DNA of 32,882 bases from Nitrospirota bacterium. Its GTDB lineage: Bacteria > Nitrospirota > Thermodesulfovibrionia > UBA6902. Position numbers and translations under genes: made by a program. The stretch is taken from positions 1-32,882 of the forward strand of contig JACQXG010000011.1 of NCBI GenBank assembly GCA_016208905.1, given 5' to 3'. Below the pieces are notes generated by a model, which saw only the letters and a list, made by a program, of their open reading frames with translations, had not been told where the DNA came from and made no database searches. Of the stretch, positions 10,791 to 20,467 are shown piece after piece; the first letter of the stretch is position 1; the number at the start of each line of letters is the position of its first letter.

Positions 10791-11825
10791 TTATTGATAT
10801 TTTAATAATATTACCCTTCCTTCTTCATTTAATTTCCCTTCTATCTCATACCTTATACCCAGAAACTTATTAATCACACATAAGTTTGTAATCAGATGCT
10901 GTGTAATCCGGGAAGTTGTAAACGATGAAGCCTCCTTAGCAAGGCTGAGATACAATACAATCTGGTCGGCAAGATGCGGGTCAAGGCAGGCCGAAGAATT
11001 ATGGAATGCTATTAACTTTTCAGCCGCCTCTTTGCCGACTTCCTCTGCAGGTTTGCCTCTTTCCCCTAAAGATGAAAAACCTGCCAGGGCATGTTCGTAT
11101 TCGCCCTTTAAAAAGACAAATGTGCCCTGACCGTATGATGGTACTTCCATCACCTGCATTTCCGCTTCCGCCGGGTATATATTTTTTATCACGGACATCT
11201 TTTGTCTTTCGGCGATACTCAGCGGCAGGTTTGAGACACCGGACTGTCCATGGACGGAAAGCAACGGTCCCCTTAAGGTTAAATCCATTCCTCTAATTGT
11301 TGTTACAGGATGAATCCTGAAGCTTACCTCTCCGCCTCCTTTCGGATAAAATCCGTATCTGGCGATGGAAGACGCTGCTTTAATACCAGTCCTGTTCAGC
11401 ATGGGCAAAAAGACATCAGATATATAATCGTATGTCGGGCTGAAGGGGACATGGGTGCCGCCAGTGATGGTTATATTTGAAGGCCCATCGGAAAAGATAA
11501 GAGGAGGCAGGAGAGTTTGAAAAACAAGAGAGCAGGAGCCTGCTGTTCCTATGGCAAACATATAATGGCCTGCACAAATATTCCCGGGAATGAATGTAAG
11601 TTCAGTAGAGCCTTTCTCATTACCGGAAACCTGGGCATGACTGATTATGGCAGCGGCATTCACACATGTAATATGCTGCGGCATCAGGCCGGGCTTTTTC
11701 CTTGCCTTCCTGATATTAAAAAGCTTAAGGGCATGCCCTGTTATACAGCTCAGGCTCAAGGCCGTCCTTAATATCTGACCTCCGCCCTCACCGATACTTC
11801 CATCTATTTCAATTGTTTTATTCAT
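10791..11825 (-). CDS. rtcA: RNA 3'-terminal phosphate cyclase
   Basis: MNKTIEIDGSIGEGGGQILRTALSLSCITG...GLMPQHITCVNAA, GPSNITITGGTH, ADQIVLYLSLA. Start set to the internal ATG at 11825; the ORF could extend to 11846. Confidence 0.95.
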   Translation of the reverse strand: MNKTIEIDGSIGEGGGQILRTALSLSCITGHALKLFNIRKARKKPGLMPQHITCVNAAAIISHAQVSGNEKGSTELTFIPGNICAGHYMFAIGTAGSCSLVFQTLLPPLIFSDGPSNITITGGTHVPFSPTYDYISDVFLPMLNRTGIKAASSIARYGFYPKGGGEVSFRIHPVTTIRGMDLTLRGPLLSVHGQSGVSNLPLSIAERQKMSVIKNIYPAEAEMQVMEVPSYGQGTFVFLKGEYEHALAGFSSLGERGKPAEEVGKEAAEKLIAFHNSSACLDPHLADQIVLYLSLAKEASSFTTSRITQHLITNLCVINKFLGIRYEIEGKLNEEGRVILLKYQ

Positions 11826-11852
11826 ATAAGTAAGTATACCGTACATATCTTA

Positions 11853-11880
11853 GCAGGGGCATGGCGCGCCATGCCCCTAC
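11853..11880. repeat. Palindromic intergenic repeat, copy 2
   Basis: GCAGGGGCATGGCGCGCCATGCCCCTAC; the core AGGGGCATGGCGCGCCATGCCCCT is a perfect 24-bp palindrome. Confidence 0.88.
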
Positions 11881-11906
11881 AGCTTTTTTTGCTATAATAA
11901 AACATC

Positions 11907-12743
11907 TTGATTAAATCAAATATCAACAGACTTGTTATCTTACTCGTAATTGCCTTGCTCATACCTGACTTTGTCTACGCTGTTAAAGTCATTGTAACGC
12001 CGAAAGAAGTTATTCCGGGGGATGTCTTTCTTTTAAAGGTAGAGGCTGGGTCTGCTGAGGCTGAGTTTCTGGGCAATAAAATTAATCTTTATCCGGTAAA
12101 GGACAATCAGCTCCTTGCCATGGTCCCCGTTGATATTGATATAACTCCCGGCAAATATAATATTGAAATCGCTGTTGGGAAAGACCGGTACAAGACTGAA
12201 ATTATCGTCAGGCGCCATAAATTCAAGACAATAAAATTGACCCTCCCCGAAGAGAAAGTTACCCTGAGCCCGGAAGACGAGGAACGCGCAGCAAGAGAAG
12301 CGGAATTGCTCAATAAGATCTGGCCTGAAAGCACTGACCCGGCATGGAACGGACGCTTTACAACACCTATTAATACCGCAGTCTCAACCGGATTCGGCGT
12401 CAAGCGCATTATGAATGAAAAAAAGACGAGCGTTCATAAAGGAACGGATTTCCGTGGGGAGACCGGCGCACATGTAAAAGCCATAAACTCGGGGACCGTC
12501 GTATTGACTGAAGACCTTTTTTTCGGAGGCAACACATTAATTGTTGATCACGGGATGGGTCTCTATTCCGTTTACATGCACCTTTCAAAGTTCAGTGTGT
12601 CAAAGGGTGATAAGGTATCAAAGTCCCAGGTCATAGGATCCGTAGGAAGTACCGGAAGGGCCTCCGGGCCTCATCTCCATATGAGCGTCAGGCTGAACGG
12701 TTTGAGCATTAATCCGGAATCGCTGTTTAAATTGGAATTGTAG
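11907..12743 (+). CDS. Secreted M23 (LytM-type) peptidase
   Basis: HKGTDFRGETGAHVKAINSGTVV, DHGMGLYSVYMHLSKF, SGPHLHMSVRLNG; N-terminal hydrophobic segment. Start (TTG) is uncertain. Confidence 0.9.
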   Translation: MIKSNINRLVILLVIALLIPDFVYAVKVIVTPKEVIPGDVFLLKVEAGSAEAEFLGNKINLYPVKDNQLLAMVPVDIDITPGKYNIEIAVGKDRYKTEIIVRRHKFKTIKLTLPEEKVTLSPEDEERAAREAELLNKIWPESTDPAWNGRFTTPINTAVSTGFGVKRIMNEKKTSVHKGTDFRGETGAHVKAINSGTVVLTEDLFFGGNTLIVDHGMGLYSVYMHLSKFSVSKGDKVSKSQVIGSVGSTGRASGPHLHMSVRLNGLSINPESLFKLEL

Positions 12744-12750
12744 GATGGAT

Positions 12751-12779
12751 GTAGGGGCGGGTTCAAAACCCGCCCTCAC
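12751..12779. repeat. Palindromic intergenic repeat, copy 3
   Basis: GTAGGGGCGGGTTCAAAACCCGCCCTCAC, 8 bp after the M23 peptidase stop codon. Confidence 0.85.
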
Positions 12780-12787
12780 AGTTTGCC

Positions 12788-13462
12788 ATGAACAATAATA
12801 ATCTAATTCCCAAACTCCTCTGGCTGACTCTCTTCGCCATAGCAATGGCCTATGTTGAATCCGCGGTCGTGGTCTATCTGCGGGCTATTTTTCATCCTGA
12901 GGGGTTTGCCTTCCCCCTGAAGGCATTTAATGATTACAAAATCAAAGTTGAGGTCTTCAGAGAAGCTGCCACTATGATCATGCTTTTGACTGTCGCGCAT
13001 CTTGCCGGGAAGAAATTCTGGGAACGCTTTGCATATTTCATGCTGTCATTCGGCGTATGGGATATTTTTTATTATGTGTGGTTAAAAGTACTGCTGGACT
13101 GGCCCGCGTCATTATTTGACTGGGACGTCCTGTTTCTGATCCCCCTTCCATGGATCGGCCCAGTTATAGCGCCTCTATCAATTGCCATATTAATGATTAT
13201 CTTCAGTATACTGATGGCCCGTAAATTTCATAAAGGCAGCGACTTCAGGCCAGCCCCAATCTCGTACGTTCTTGCATTAGCTGGAATGATAATAGTACTC
13301 TACTCTTTCATGTATGATATTGCTGCGACACTGCACGGGCAGATGCCAAAACCTTACCGGTATGAACTTTTGATCATTGGGGATGTTTTGTTTGTAGCGG
13401 CGTTTTGGATTGCGTATATTAAATGCAGGGACAAGGCGCGACTTGCCCCTGTGCCGAATTAA
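12788..13462 (+). CDS. Uncharacterised multi-pass membrane protein
   Basis: ATG start; several hydrophobic helices (LLWLTLFAIAMAYVESAVVVYL, LLIIGDVLFVAAFWIAYI); WDIFYYVWLKVLLDWPASLFDWDVLFLIPLPWIGPVIAP; no domain recognised. Confidence 0.8.
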   Translation: MNNNNLIPKLLWLTLFAIAMAYVESAVVVYLRAIFHPEGFAFPLKAFNDYKIKVEVFREAATMIMLLTVAHLAGKKFWERFAYFMLSFGVWDIFYYVWLKVLLDWPASLFDWDVLFLIPLPWIGPVIAPLSIAILMIIFSILMARKFHKGSDFRPAPISYVLALAGMIIVLYSFMYDIAATLHGQMPKPYRYELLIIGDVLFVAAFWIAYIKCRDKARLAPVPN

Positions 13463-13470
13463 TTAAATTC

Positions 13471-14715
13471 ATGAACGGATATTTAATCACAATTTTTATC
13501 GCCTATTTTCTGATCGTAGCCTTCGGCTACTGGCTCGACTTCCTGAACCTCTCCCATTTAAAAAAACATGGCTCTGTCATCCCTCCTGAATTTGAAGGAC
13601 AGATAGACCAGGCGCTGTTAAACAAGACAATGGATTATACCGTTGAGCATACAAAATTCGGATTTGTCTCTTCTGTATTCAACAATATCACCTTTCTGCT
13701 TTTCATATTAGCGCTGCTGAACTTATATAATTCATGGGTCATATCGCTTAACTATTCATTCATCCTGTCCGGCATCGTATTTTTCCTTCTGCTGACATAT
13801 GGCGAAACAATCATCTCCATTCCATTCAGCCTGTACAGCACATTTAAAATCGAGAACAAGTACGGCTTCAACACCATGACATTTAAACTATGGGTTACTG
13901 ATACAGTTAAATCCCTGGTAATTTCTACTATCCTGATGGGACTGCTTATCGCCGTTGGTTTATTCATCATCCAAAAGAGCCCGGATTTATGGTGGCTCTG
14001 GGTATGGTGTTTTTTCCTCGCATTCGGGATCTTCATGATGTACATTTCACCTTATGTAATTGAGCCACTGTTTCATAAATTCACCCCTGTCGGGGATGAG
14101 AAACTCGAAGAAGGCATCCGGGCACTGATGGAAAAGGTCGGCATCAAGGTAAGCAGGGTCTTTAAGATAGATGCTTCAAAGCGGACGAAACATACAAACG
14201 CGTATTTCACAGGCATCGGCAAGGTAAAAAGGATCGTCCTCTATGACACCCTCATCGAAAAAATGGATTATGATGAAATCATGTCTGTCCTTGCGCATGA
14301 GGCGGGGCACTGGAAGAAGAAGCATATTTTAAAATCCATTATCGTGACCGAGACTATCGCGTTGATCTCAATCTATGTCGCATATCATGTAATCCAGAGC
14401 GATGTTCTCATAACCCTGTTCAACATTAAAGAAAGCTCTTTCTTTGCAAAGCTCGTAATCCTTGGTTTTATAGGCTCGATTGTGTCTTTCCCGTTCGGGC
14501 CAGTGTTCCATTACTTCTCCAGGAAGCATGAAAATGAAGCTGATAAATATTCCTTTGACCTGACCGGAAATCCGGACAGCATGATAAGCGCACTGGTCAA
14601 ACTCTCAAAGGACAACCTCTCCAACCTGCATCCCCATCCGCTGTATGCCCTGTTTCATTATTCCCATCCGCCGGTGCTGGAGCGAATAAGGAGGATTCGG
14701 GGATTAACAAAATAG
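13471..14715 (+). CDS. M48-family zinc metalloprotease (Ste24/CAAX prenyl protease 1-like)
   Basis: HEAGHWKKKH (HEXXH), KRTKHTNAYFTGIGKVKRIVLYDTL, ENEADKYSFDL, multiple TM helices. Start taken as ATG 13471; the ORF could begin at 13423, overlapping the upstream gene. Confidence 0.94.
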   Translation: MNGYLITIFIAYFLIVAFGYWLDFLNLSHLKKHGSVIPPEFEGQIDQALLNKTMDYTVEHTKFGFVSSVFNNITFLLFILALLNLYNSWVISLNYSFILSGIVFFLLLTYGETIISIPFSLYSTFKIENKYGFNTMTFKLWVTDTVKSLVISTILMGLLIAVGLFIIQKSPDLWWLWVWCFFLAFGIFMMYISPYVIEPLFHKFTPVGDEKLEEGIRALMEKVGIKVSRVFKIDASKRTKHTNAYFTGIGKVKRIVLYDTLIEKMDYDEIMSVLAHEAGHWKKKHILKSIIVTETIALISIYVAYHVIQSDVLITLFNIKESSFFAKLVILGFIGSIVSFPFGPVFHYFSRKHENEADKYSFDLTGNPDSMISALVKLSKDNLSNLHPHPLYALFHYSHPPVLERIRRIRGLTK

Positions 14716-14795
14716 GCTTCTTTATTTTTGACATCTCTCCGACAATTGTTGTTAAATAAATACCTTGATATAATCTGTAATCACAGGAGTCGACC

Positions 14796-16088
14796 ATGGC
14801 ACTTAACCAGAAAAAATCAAACGAACTTTTTAAAAAGGCAAAACGCATCATCCCCGGCGGGGTGAACAGTCCGGTAAGGGCGTTCAAGGCAGTCGGCGGG
14901 AGCCCTCTGTTTATAGAATCCGCAAAGGGGTCTAAAATCTACGATGTTGACGGAAACGAGTATATAGATTACGTCCTGTCATGGGGGCCGATGATACTCG
15001 GGCATTCCCATCCGGCCGTTGTGAAAGCGCTTCAGAAAGCAACTGAAAAGGGCACAAGCTTCGGCGCGCCCACACCACTTGAGGTAGAGCTTGCTGAAAT
15101 GGTCCGGAAGGCATATCCTTCTATGGAAATCCTGCGAATGGTCAACTCCGGCACTGAGGCAACGATGAGCGCTATCAGGGCCGCGCGCGGTTTTACCGAA
15201 AGAGACAAGATAGTAAAATTTGAAGGCTGTTATCACGGGCACGCGGACGGGCTTCTTGTAAAGGCAGGCTCCGGCGCCGCAACATTCGGGGTGCCTACCA
15301 GTCCCGGGGTTCCAAAGGATTATGCCAGGAATACATTGACCCTGCCCTACAATGACCTGAAGGCATTTAAACAACTCTGCGAAAAAACTGGAAAGAGCAT
15401 TGCATGTGTAATCATCGAGCCGGTTGTCGGCAACAGCGGCTGTATCCTTCCGCGTCCCGGCTATCTTGAGGGCTTGAGAAAGATAACGCAGAAATACGGG
15501 ATCATTTTGATATTCGATGAAGTGATGACAGGCTTCAGGGTGTCATACGGCGGGGCGCAGAAGGCGTTTAGGATTAAACCGGACATGACCTGCCTTGGGA
15601 AGGTAATAGGCGGCGGTCTTCCGGTGGGAGCTTACGGCGGCAGAGAAGAGATAATGAGAAAGATCGCCCCTGACGGCCCGGTGTATCAGGCAGGGACGCT
15701 CTCAGGAAACCCGCTTGCAATGACGGCTGGCATTGAGACTTTAAAGATTTTATCGAAACCCGACACATACAAACAGTTGATGGCCAAATCAAAGGCCCTT
15801 GAAGAGGCCCTGAAAGATGCTGCAAGGCGTGCAGATGTAAAGACAAAGTTCTACAGGGCTGGAACAATGTTTTGCACTTATTTTACCGACAAAGAGATCT
15901 ATAACTTCTCTGATGCCGCAAAGACCGACACGGCGATGTTTGCAAAGTTCTTCAGGAAGATGCTTGAAAGGGGTGTCAACCTGGCCCCTTCCGCTTTTGA
16001 GGCAGGCTTTATGTCGCTTGCACATTCTCAGGCTGACATAAACAAGACGGCGCGTGCAGCATACGAGAGTTTTAAGGCAGTAAAATAA
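14796..16088 (+). CDS. hemL: Glutamate-1-semialdehyde 2,1-aminomutase
   Basis: [72 protein letters not shown]. Confidence 0.98.
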   Translation: MALNQKKSNELFKKAKRIIPGGVNSPVRAFKAVGGSPLFIESAKGSKIYDVDGNEYIDYVLSWGPMILGHSHPAVVKALQKATEKGTSFGAPTPLEVELAEMVRKAYPSMEILRMVNSGTEATMSAIRAARGFTERDKIVKFEGCYHGHADGLLVKAGSGAATFGVPTSPGVPKDYARNTLTLPYNDLKAFKQLCEKTGKSIACVIIEPVVGNSGCILPRPGYLEGLRKITQKYGIILIFDEVMTGFRVSYGGAQKAFRIKPDMTCLGKVIGGGLPVGAYGGREEIMRKIAPDGPVYQAGTLSGNPLAMTAGIETLKILSKPDTYKQLMAKSKALEEALKDAARRADVKTKFYRAGTMFCTYFTDKEIYNFSDAAKTDTAMFAKFFRKMLERGVNLAPSAFEAGFMSLAHSQADINKTARAAYESFKAVK

Positions 16089-16099
16089 TATCTTACAAT

Positions 16100-16126
16100 G
16101 TAAGGGCGGGGTGACCCCGCCCCTAC
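16100..16126. repeat. Palindromic intergenic repeat, copy 4
   Basis: GTAAGGGCGGGGTGACCCCGCCCCTAC; near-perfect palindrome, 12 bp after the hemL stop. Confidence 0.88.
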
Positions 16127-16149
16127 TTGCGGATTGATTAATAAATACT

Positions 16150-17271
16150 ATGAAACTCATAATCACAGGCTTCTCCAACTCCGGCAAGACCACGGTCTTC
16201 AATGCCCTCACCGGCCTTGCCCTGGAGACGACTACATACCCGACTTCCATTTCAGCCGAGGTCGAACCGCATATAGGTGTTGTCAAAATCCCTGATGCGC
16301 GGATTGATAAGTTGTCATCAATCTTTGAACCAAAAAAGACGACGTATGCGACTGTCGAGTATATCGATTTCCTCGGCATCACTTCCGCATCTGCCGGAGG
16401 AGGCGTTTCACAAAATGCAAAGGTCTTTAATTTAATCAAGGACGCTGACTCTATCGTACATGTTGTCCGTGCCTTTGAGGATGAATCAATCATTCATCCT
16501 ATGAACAGTGTTGATCCTATAAGGGACGTATCTTCATTTGAAGACGAGCTCATATTCGGCGACCTTGAACTGGCTGAAAAGAGACTTGAGAAGATCGAGG
16601 AGCAGGAGAGAAAAGGCAAAAAGCAGGACAAGGCCGACAAGCAGCTTCTGCTTAAGTGTAAAAACGCCCTCGAAGCAGAGACATCCCTCCGGGACATCGG
16701 GTTTGACGATGAAGAAAAGCGGCTTATGCTGCCCTATCAATTTCTTACAACGATGCCTGAGATAATTGTTCTGAATATCAGCGAAGAGGACATAAACAGC
16801 GACAAGGCAAAAGAACTCCGCAGCAAAATAGAGACCTACTTTAAGCAAAAAGGTACAGGGACAGTGCCTCCTGTTATAACTTTATGCGGCAAGATCGAAA
16901 TGGAAATAGCCCAGCTCCCGCAGGACGAAGCCAGGGCCTTCCTTGAAGACCTCGGAATAGATGAACCTGCTATGCACAAGCTCTGCCATGTCTCATATGA
17001 CGCCCTCGGGCTTATATCCTTCATCACTGCCGGACAGGATGAAGTCAGGGCCTGGACGATCAGAAAAGGGACCCAGGCCCAGCAGGCCGCAGGAAAGATA
17101 CATTCCGATATCGAACGCGGGTTCATCCGGGCCGAAACCGTGGGCTACGATGCTTTCATCTCATCTGATGGAAACATGACCACAGTAAAAGAAAAGGGGT
17201 TGGCACGGCTCGAAGGCAAGACCTACGAGGTCAAAGACGGGGACATTATTAATTTCAAGTTTAATGTGTAA
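16150..17271 (+). CDS. YchF/OBG-like family P-loop ATPase/GTPase (divergent) with C-terminal TGS-like domain
   Basis: P-loop GFSNSGKTTVFNALTG, YIDFLG, VLNISEED, C-terminal LISFITAGQDEVRAWTIRKGTQAQQAAGKIHSDIERGFIRAE. Confidence 0.9.
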   Translation: MKLIITGFSNSGKTTVFNALTGLALETTTYPTSISAEVEPHIGVVKIPDARIDKLSSIFEPKKTTYATVEYIDFLGITSASAGGGVSQNAKVFNLIKDADSIVHVVRAFEDESIIHPMNSVDPIRDVSSFEDELIFGDLELAEKRLEKIEEQERKGKKQDKADKQLLLKCKNALEAETSLRDIGFDDEEKRLMLPYQFLTTMPEIIVLNISEEDINSDKAKELRSKIETYFKQKGTGTVPPVITLCGKIEMEIAQLPQDEARAFLEDLGIDEPAMHKLCHVSYDALGLISFITAGQDEVRAWTIRKGTQAQQAAGKIHSDIERGFIRAETVGYDAFISSDGNMTTVKEKGLARLEGKTYEVKDGDIINFKFNV

Positions 17272-17277
17272 TCAAAT

Positions 17278-17302
17278 GTAGGGGCGGGGTCATCCCGCCC
17301 AT
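17278..17302. repeat. Palindromic intergenic repeat, copy 5 (possible bidirectional terminator)
   Basis: GTAGGGGCGGGGTCATCCCGCCCAT followed by TTTTCC, 6 bp after the ychF-like stop, between convergent genes. Confidence 0.82.
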
Positions 17303-17313
17303 TTTTCCGTATA

Positions 17314-17925
17314 TCACCGCGCCAGCTTTGCCGCAATAGTTGTCACATGCTTACCCTGAAAGCGGGCAGCTTCCAGTTCATTGGCACTCGGCATGCGCTC
17401 ACCCTTTCCGCCAGCAATCGTGGATGCGCCATATGGTGAACCGCCGGTGACTTCATCAATGCGCATTTGCCCCTGAAACGCATACGGTAATCCAACAACA
17501 ATCATCCCCTGGTGAAGCAGGGTAATGTGAAAACTGAGTATTGTGGATTCCTGCCCGCCGTGCTGGGTGGCTGAGCTTGCGAAAACGCTTCCGACTTTTC
17601 CAACCAATGCGCCCTTCAACCATAGACCTCCTGTTGCATCAAGAAACTGCCGCATCTGTCCGCACATATTTCCAAAACGCGTCGGTGTGCCGAATATAAT
17701 CGCGTCAGCCGTACCCAACTCGTCAACTGTGCAAACGGGGATATTCTGAAATGTCTTTTGCGCCTCTACCGCACCCATCATCTGCAGGACTTCAACAGGC
17801 AGTGTTTCCGGGACCCGGCGCATTTCAACTATCGCACCCTGCACGCTTTTGGCTCCTTCAGCAATCGCTTCAGCCATCCGGTGGATATGGCCGTACATCG
17901 AATAATAGACTACCAAAACTTTCAT
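17314..17925 (-). CDS. wrbA: NAD(P)H:quinone oxidoreductase, flavodoxin-like WrbA
   Basis: [77 protein letters not shown]. Confidence 0.96.
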   Translation of the reverse strand: MKVLVVYYSMYGHIHRMAEAIAEGAKSVQGAIVEMRRVPETLPVEVLQMMGAVEAQKTFQNIPVCTVDELGTADAIIFGTPTRFGNMCGQMRQFLDATGGLWLKGALVGKVGSVFASSATQHGGQESTILSFHITLLHQGMIVVGLPYAFQGQMRIDEVTGGSPYGASTIAGGKGERMPSANELEAARFQGKHVTTIAAKLAR

Positions 17926-18079
17926 AAAGGACCTCCTTAAATTTCAATGCTTATCTGTTATCTATATATCACAAAGCAGGGGGGAATTCCAGATAAAAAG
18001 CAACGATAAGGAATGGATTAAAAGACAGTACCGGCATATTCATAAGAACGCAATTAAAGAAACTCCAATATTGATGCTG

Positions 18080-19345
18080 TTAAACCATAGATTGAAGGAC
18101 AGATTCTTTTATAGAGGCCAACAGTTCTTCAGTAAGGTTAAATCGCGCCCAGATTTCAGTATCTGCCTCCGGAATGGAGTAATTGCCGCTTGATCCCAGG
18201 GCAAACTGCTGGACCAGTACATCTGCAACGTGCACTGCAGCAATAATTTCACGGTTGGCATTGCATAAAGCTGGTTCATGATGCCATCTGATCGCGTTCA
18301 CAATAAATGAGGGCAGGCTCCACCAGTCAGCAAGGTAACCGCCTATCTCTTCGTGCGTAGTCCCCAATATCTCATACTCAGCCTTGAGTATTGAAATATT
18401 TTTCTCACGTGCTGTAATGAGAATCTTATTAAATGCTTCATTAAAATATCGTACCTCAATCAACTTTCCGATATCATGCAGCAATCCTGAAGTAAAGGCC
18501 CAGTCCTCATCCTTAGGCTCCATATATGGTAATTCGCTGATAAGCAGTTTTGCAGTTATCCCGCAGGCTATGGAATGGGTCTGAAAGGTCTTAAGATCAA
18601 ACCCTTCGGCAGCCTTGGGCGCAACAGATCTGAAAACAGACTCCGAGAGAATCAGTCCCTCTACAATATCCAAACCTAAAACAAGCACCGCCCGTTTTAC
18701 TGTATCCACCTGATACCGCTGGCCGAATAGGGCCGAATTGGCCCAGCGAAGGAGTTCAGCGGAGATGGATGTATCCTCTTCGATCAGGTCGGCTATCTGA
18801 TCGATGGACACATTATCGATATCAGCTAAACATTTTTTCACTTTAAGGTACGTATGCGGCATTGAAGGGAGGGCGGTCAGGGAATTGATGATCTTCTGTA
18901 ATCTCTCATTTTTATTTTGCAGTCCTTCAGCCTGTTTAAGCGCCCCCCTAATAACCTCTTTCAGTTCCTCATCTTTCCAGGGTTTGGGAAGAAGCTGCTG
19001 TGCAGACCCTTCTGCAAGCGCCTGCACTACCGCCTTGTGGTCAGCATATCCACTCAGAAAAATCCGGACCACGTGAGGATAGAGCTGTTTTACCCGCTTA
19101 AGGAATTCAATACCATCCATACCTGGCATCCGGACGTCAGAAATAACAAGATCAATCTTCTCCTTCCCAAAGACCTCCAGCCCCTTGACGCCGCTGTCTG
19201 CAAAGAACATATCCCATGGCTCATCGTGTAAAAGCCGTTTTAAGGAATTGAGAACATTTTGTTCATCGTCAACGAAAAGGACCGCCTGCTGTTCTATGGC
19301 CAAAATTGACCTCCGGGCTTTATTTCCACCACGCTGATTAATCAA
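18080..19345 (-). CDS. Response regulator with REC and HDOD domains
   Basis: REC: LFVDDEQNVLNSLKRLL, ISDVRMPGMDG, LPKPW. HDOD: LTALPSMPHTYLKVKKCL...IEEDTSISAELLRWANSALFG...GLLHDIGKL. Confidence 0.93.
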   Translation of the reverse strand: MINQRGGNKARRSILAIEQQAVLFVDDEQNVLNSLKRLLHDEPWDMFFADSGVKGLEVFGKEKIDLVISDVRMPGMDGIEFLKRVKQLYPHVVRIFLSGYADHKAVVQALAEGSAQQLLPKPWKDEELKEVIRGALKQAEGLQNKNERLQKIINSLTALPSMPHTYLKVKKCLADIDNVSIDQIADLIEEDTSISAELLRWANSALFGQRYQVDTVKRAVLVLGLDIVEGLILSESVFRSVAPKAAEGFDLKTFQTHSIACGITAKLLISELPYMEPKDEDWAFTSGLLHDIGKLIEVRYFNEAFNKILITAREKNISILKAEYEILGTTHEEIGGYLADWWSLPSFIVNAIRWHHEPALCNANREIIAAVHVADVLVQQFALGSSGNYSIPEADTEIWARFNLTEELLASIKESVLQSMV

Positions 19346-19445
19346 CTTTATAATAACATGCGGATATCTCTATCACAATATGAAAGTCATGTCGTCTTCG
19401 GGGAAAAAGCCGCTTCACGGTATCATCAGGAAAGAGAAAAATAAA

Positions 19446-19470
19446 ACCCCTTCCTTTAACGGGAAGGGGT
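19446..19470 (-). terminator. Rho-independent terminator of the carbonic anhydrase gene
   Basis: ACCCCTTCC...GGAAGGGGT hairpin; read on the minus strand it is followed by TTTATTTTT. Confidence 0.75.
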
Positions 19471-19499
19471 CATAGAAACACCATAACTGATTATCTGAA

Positions 19500-20219
19500 C
19501 TAATGCCCTTTCTTTTCATGCCCTCCATGAGAGGCTTTCTCCGCAGTCAACTCGATTGCCTCGACCTTTCCTGTCTGCAGGCTGTATTCGCCTCCCGCGA
19601 TCTTTACCTTGTTCTCATGTGAAAGATGCTGAATGATGCTGCTTTTTTCCATTATCTCTTTGCTTGTGTTTTTTACGTTTTCCTTGACTGCGTATTCAAG
19701 TATCTCATCCTTGGAGCCGCCTTTTTTATTTGCTGCTACGGCCGCGGGCATTACTTTCTCAAGTATTGCTCCGATATTACCCTCGGGTTTGCCTTTTGCT
19801 TCGATCGTATCAAGCGTTGCCTGGACTGCTCCGCATTTTTCATGGCCGAGCACATATACAAGCGGTGAGTGGAGGTGCTCTGCCGCATATTCAATGCTTC
19901 CAAGCGCGATCTTGTCAACAACATTGCCTGCTGTCCTTACAACAAAAACATCGCCTATGCTCTGGTCAAATAAAAGTTCAGGGGACACGCGTGAATCAGA
20001 ACAGGTTACCACAATCGCAGACGGCTTCTGTCCCTTTGCCAGTTCTTTCCTCTTTGCATCACTAAGGTCCCTCTGCAAGAATGTTCCGCTTACATACCTC
20101 TTATTGCCGTCCATCAGTTTTTTAAGAGCCTGGTCAGCGTCCTCAGCTCCTGTCAATGAGGCAGCAGCAAATATTGCAACAATAAGAAACACTCCCAGAA
20201 ATTTAAGTCTTTTCCGCAT
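19500..20219 (-). CDS. Exported beta-class carbonic anhydrase
   Basis: Signal peptide MRKRLKFLGVFLIVAIFAAASLTGA; zinc ligand motifs VTCSDSRVSPE and GHEKCGAVQ; VRTAGNVVD. Confidence 0.93.
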   Translation of the reverse strand: MRKRLKFLGVFLIVAIFAAASLTGAEDADQALKKLMDGNKRYVSGTFLQRDLSDAKRKELAKGQKPSAIVVTCSDSRVSPELLFDQSIGDVFVVRTAGNVVDKIALGSIEYAAEHLHSPLVYVLGHEKCGAVQATLDTIEAKGKPEGNIGAILEKVMPAAVAANKKGGSKDEILEYAVKENVKNTSKEIMEKSSIIQHLSHENKVKIAGGEYSLQTGKVEAIELTAEKASHGGHEKKGH

Positions 20220-20467
20220 AAATAAGTTCCCTCCTTTGGATGAATTTTAAATTATTTTCAGACAGGATAACGCAGGTAATATATTTCCACACGAATAAGT
20301 TTGTCAAATCGTTTTTTGTAATAATCGTATTTATCTTAAAAATATTTATTCTCTTATCTTTCTGCGACAATTTATCCGGGGACAAGCAACTTAATGATCA
20401 GGTGAAACCGCCAGGCATATCAGAAGACTAACTACTGTAGCAGGTATAGCAATTTAAGAACGAAATT

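Noticed and set aside
15789-16493. 234-aa minus-strand ORF
   Set aside because: Spans the hemL end and ychF-like start in antisense, including repeat copy 4; the sense genes are far better supported.
19633-20250. 205-aa plus-strand ORF
   Set aside because: Antisense to the carbonic anhydrase gene; shadow ORF.
20240-20431. 63-aa plus-strand ORF in the region upstream of the carbonic anhydrase gene
   Set aside because: Short, A/T-rich and hydrophobic by composition, with no clear RBS; not supportable.
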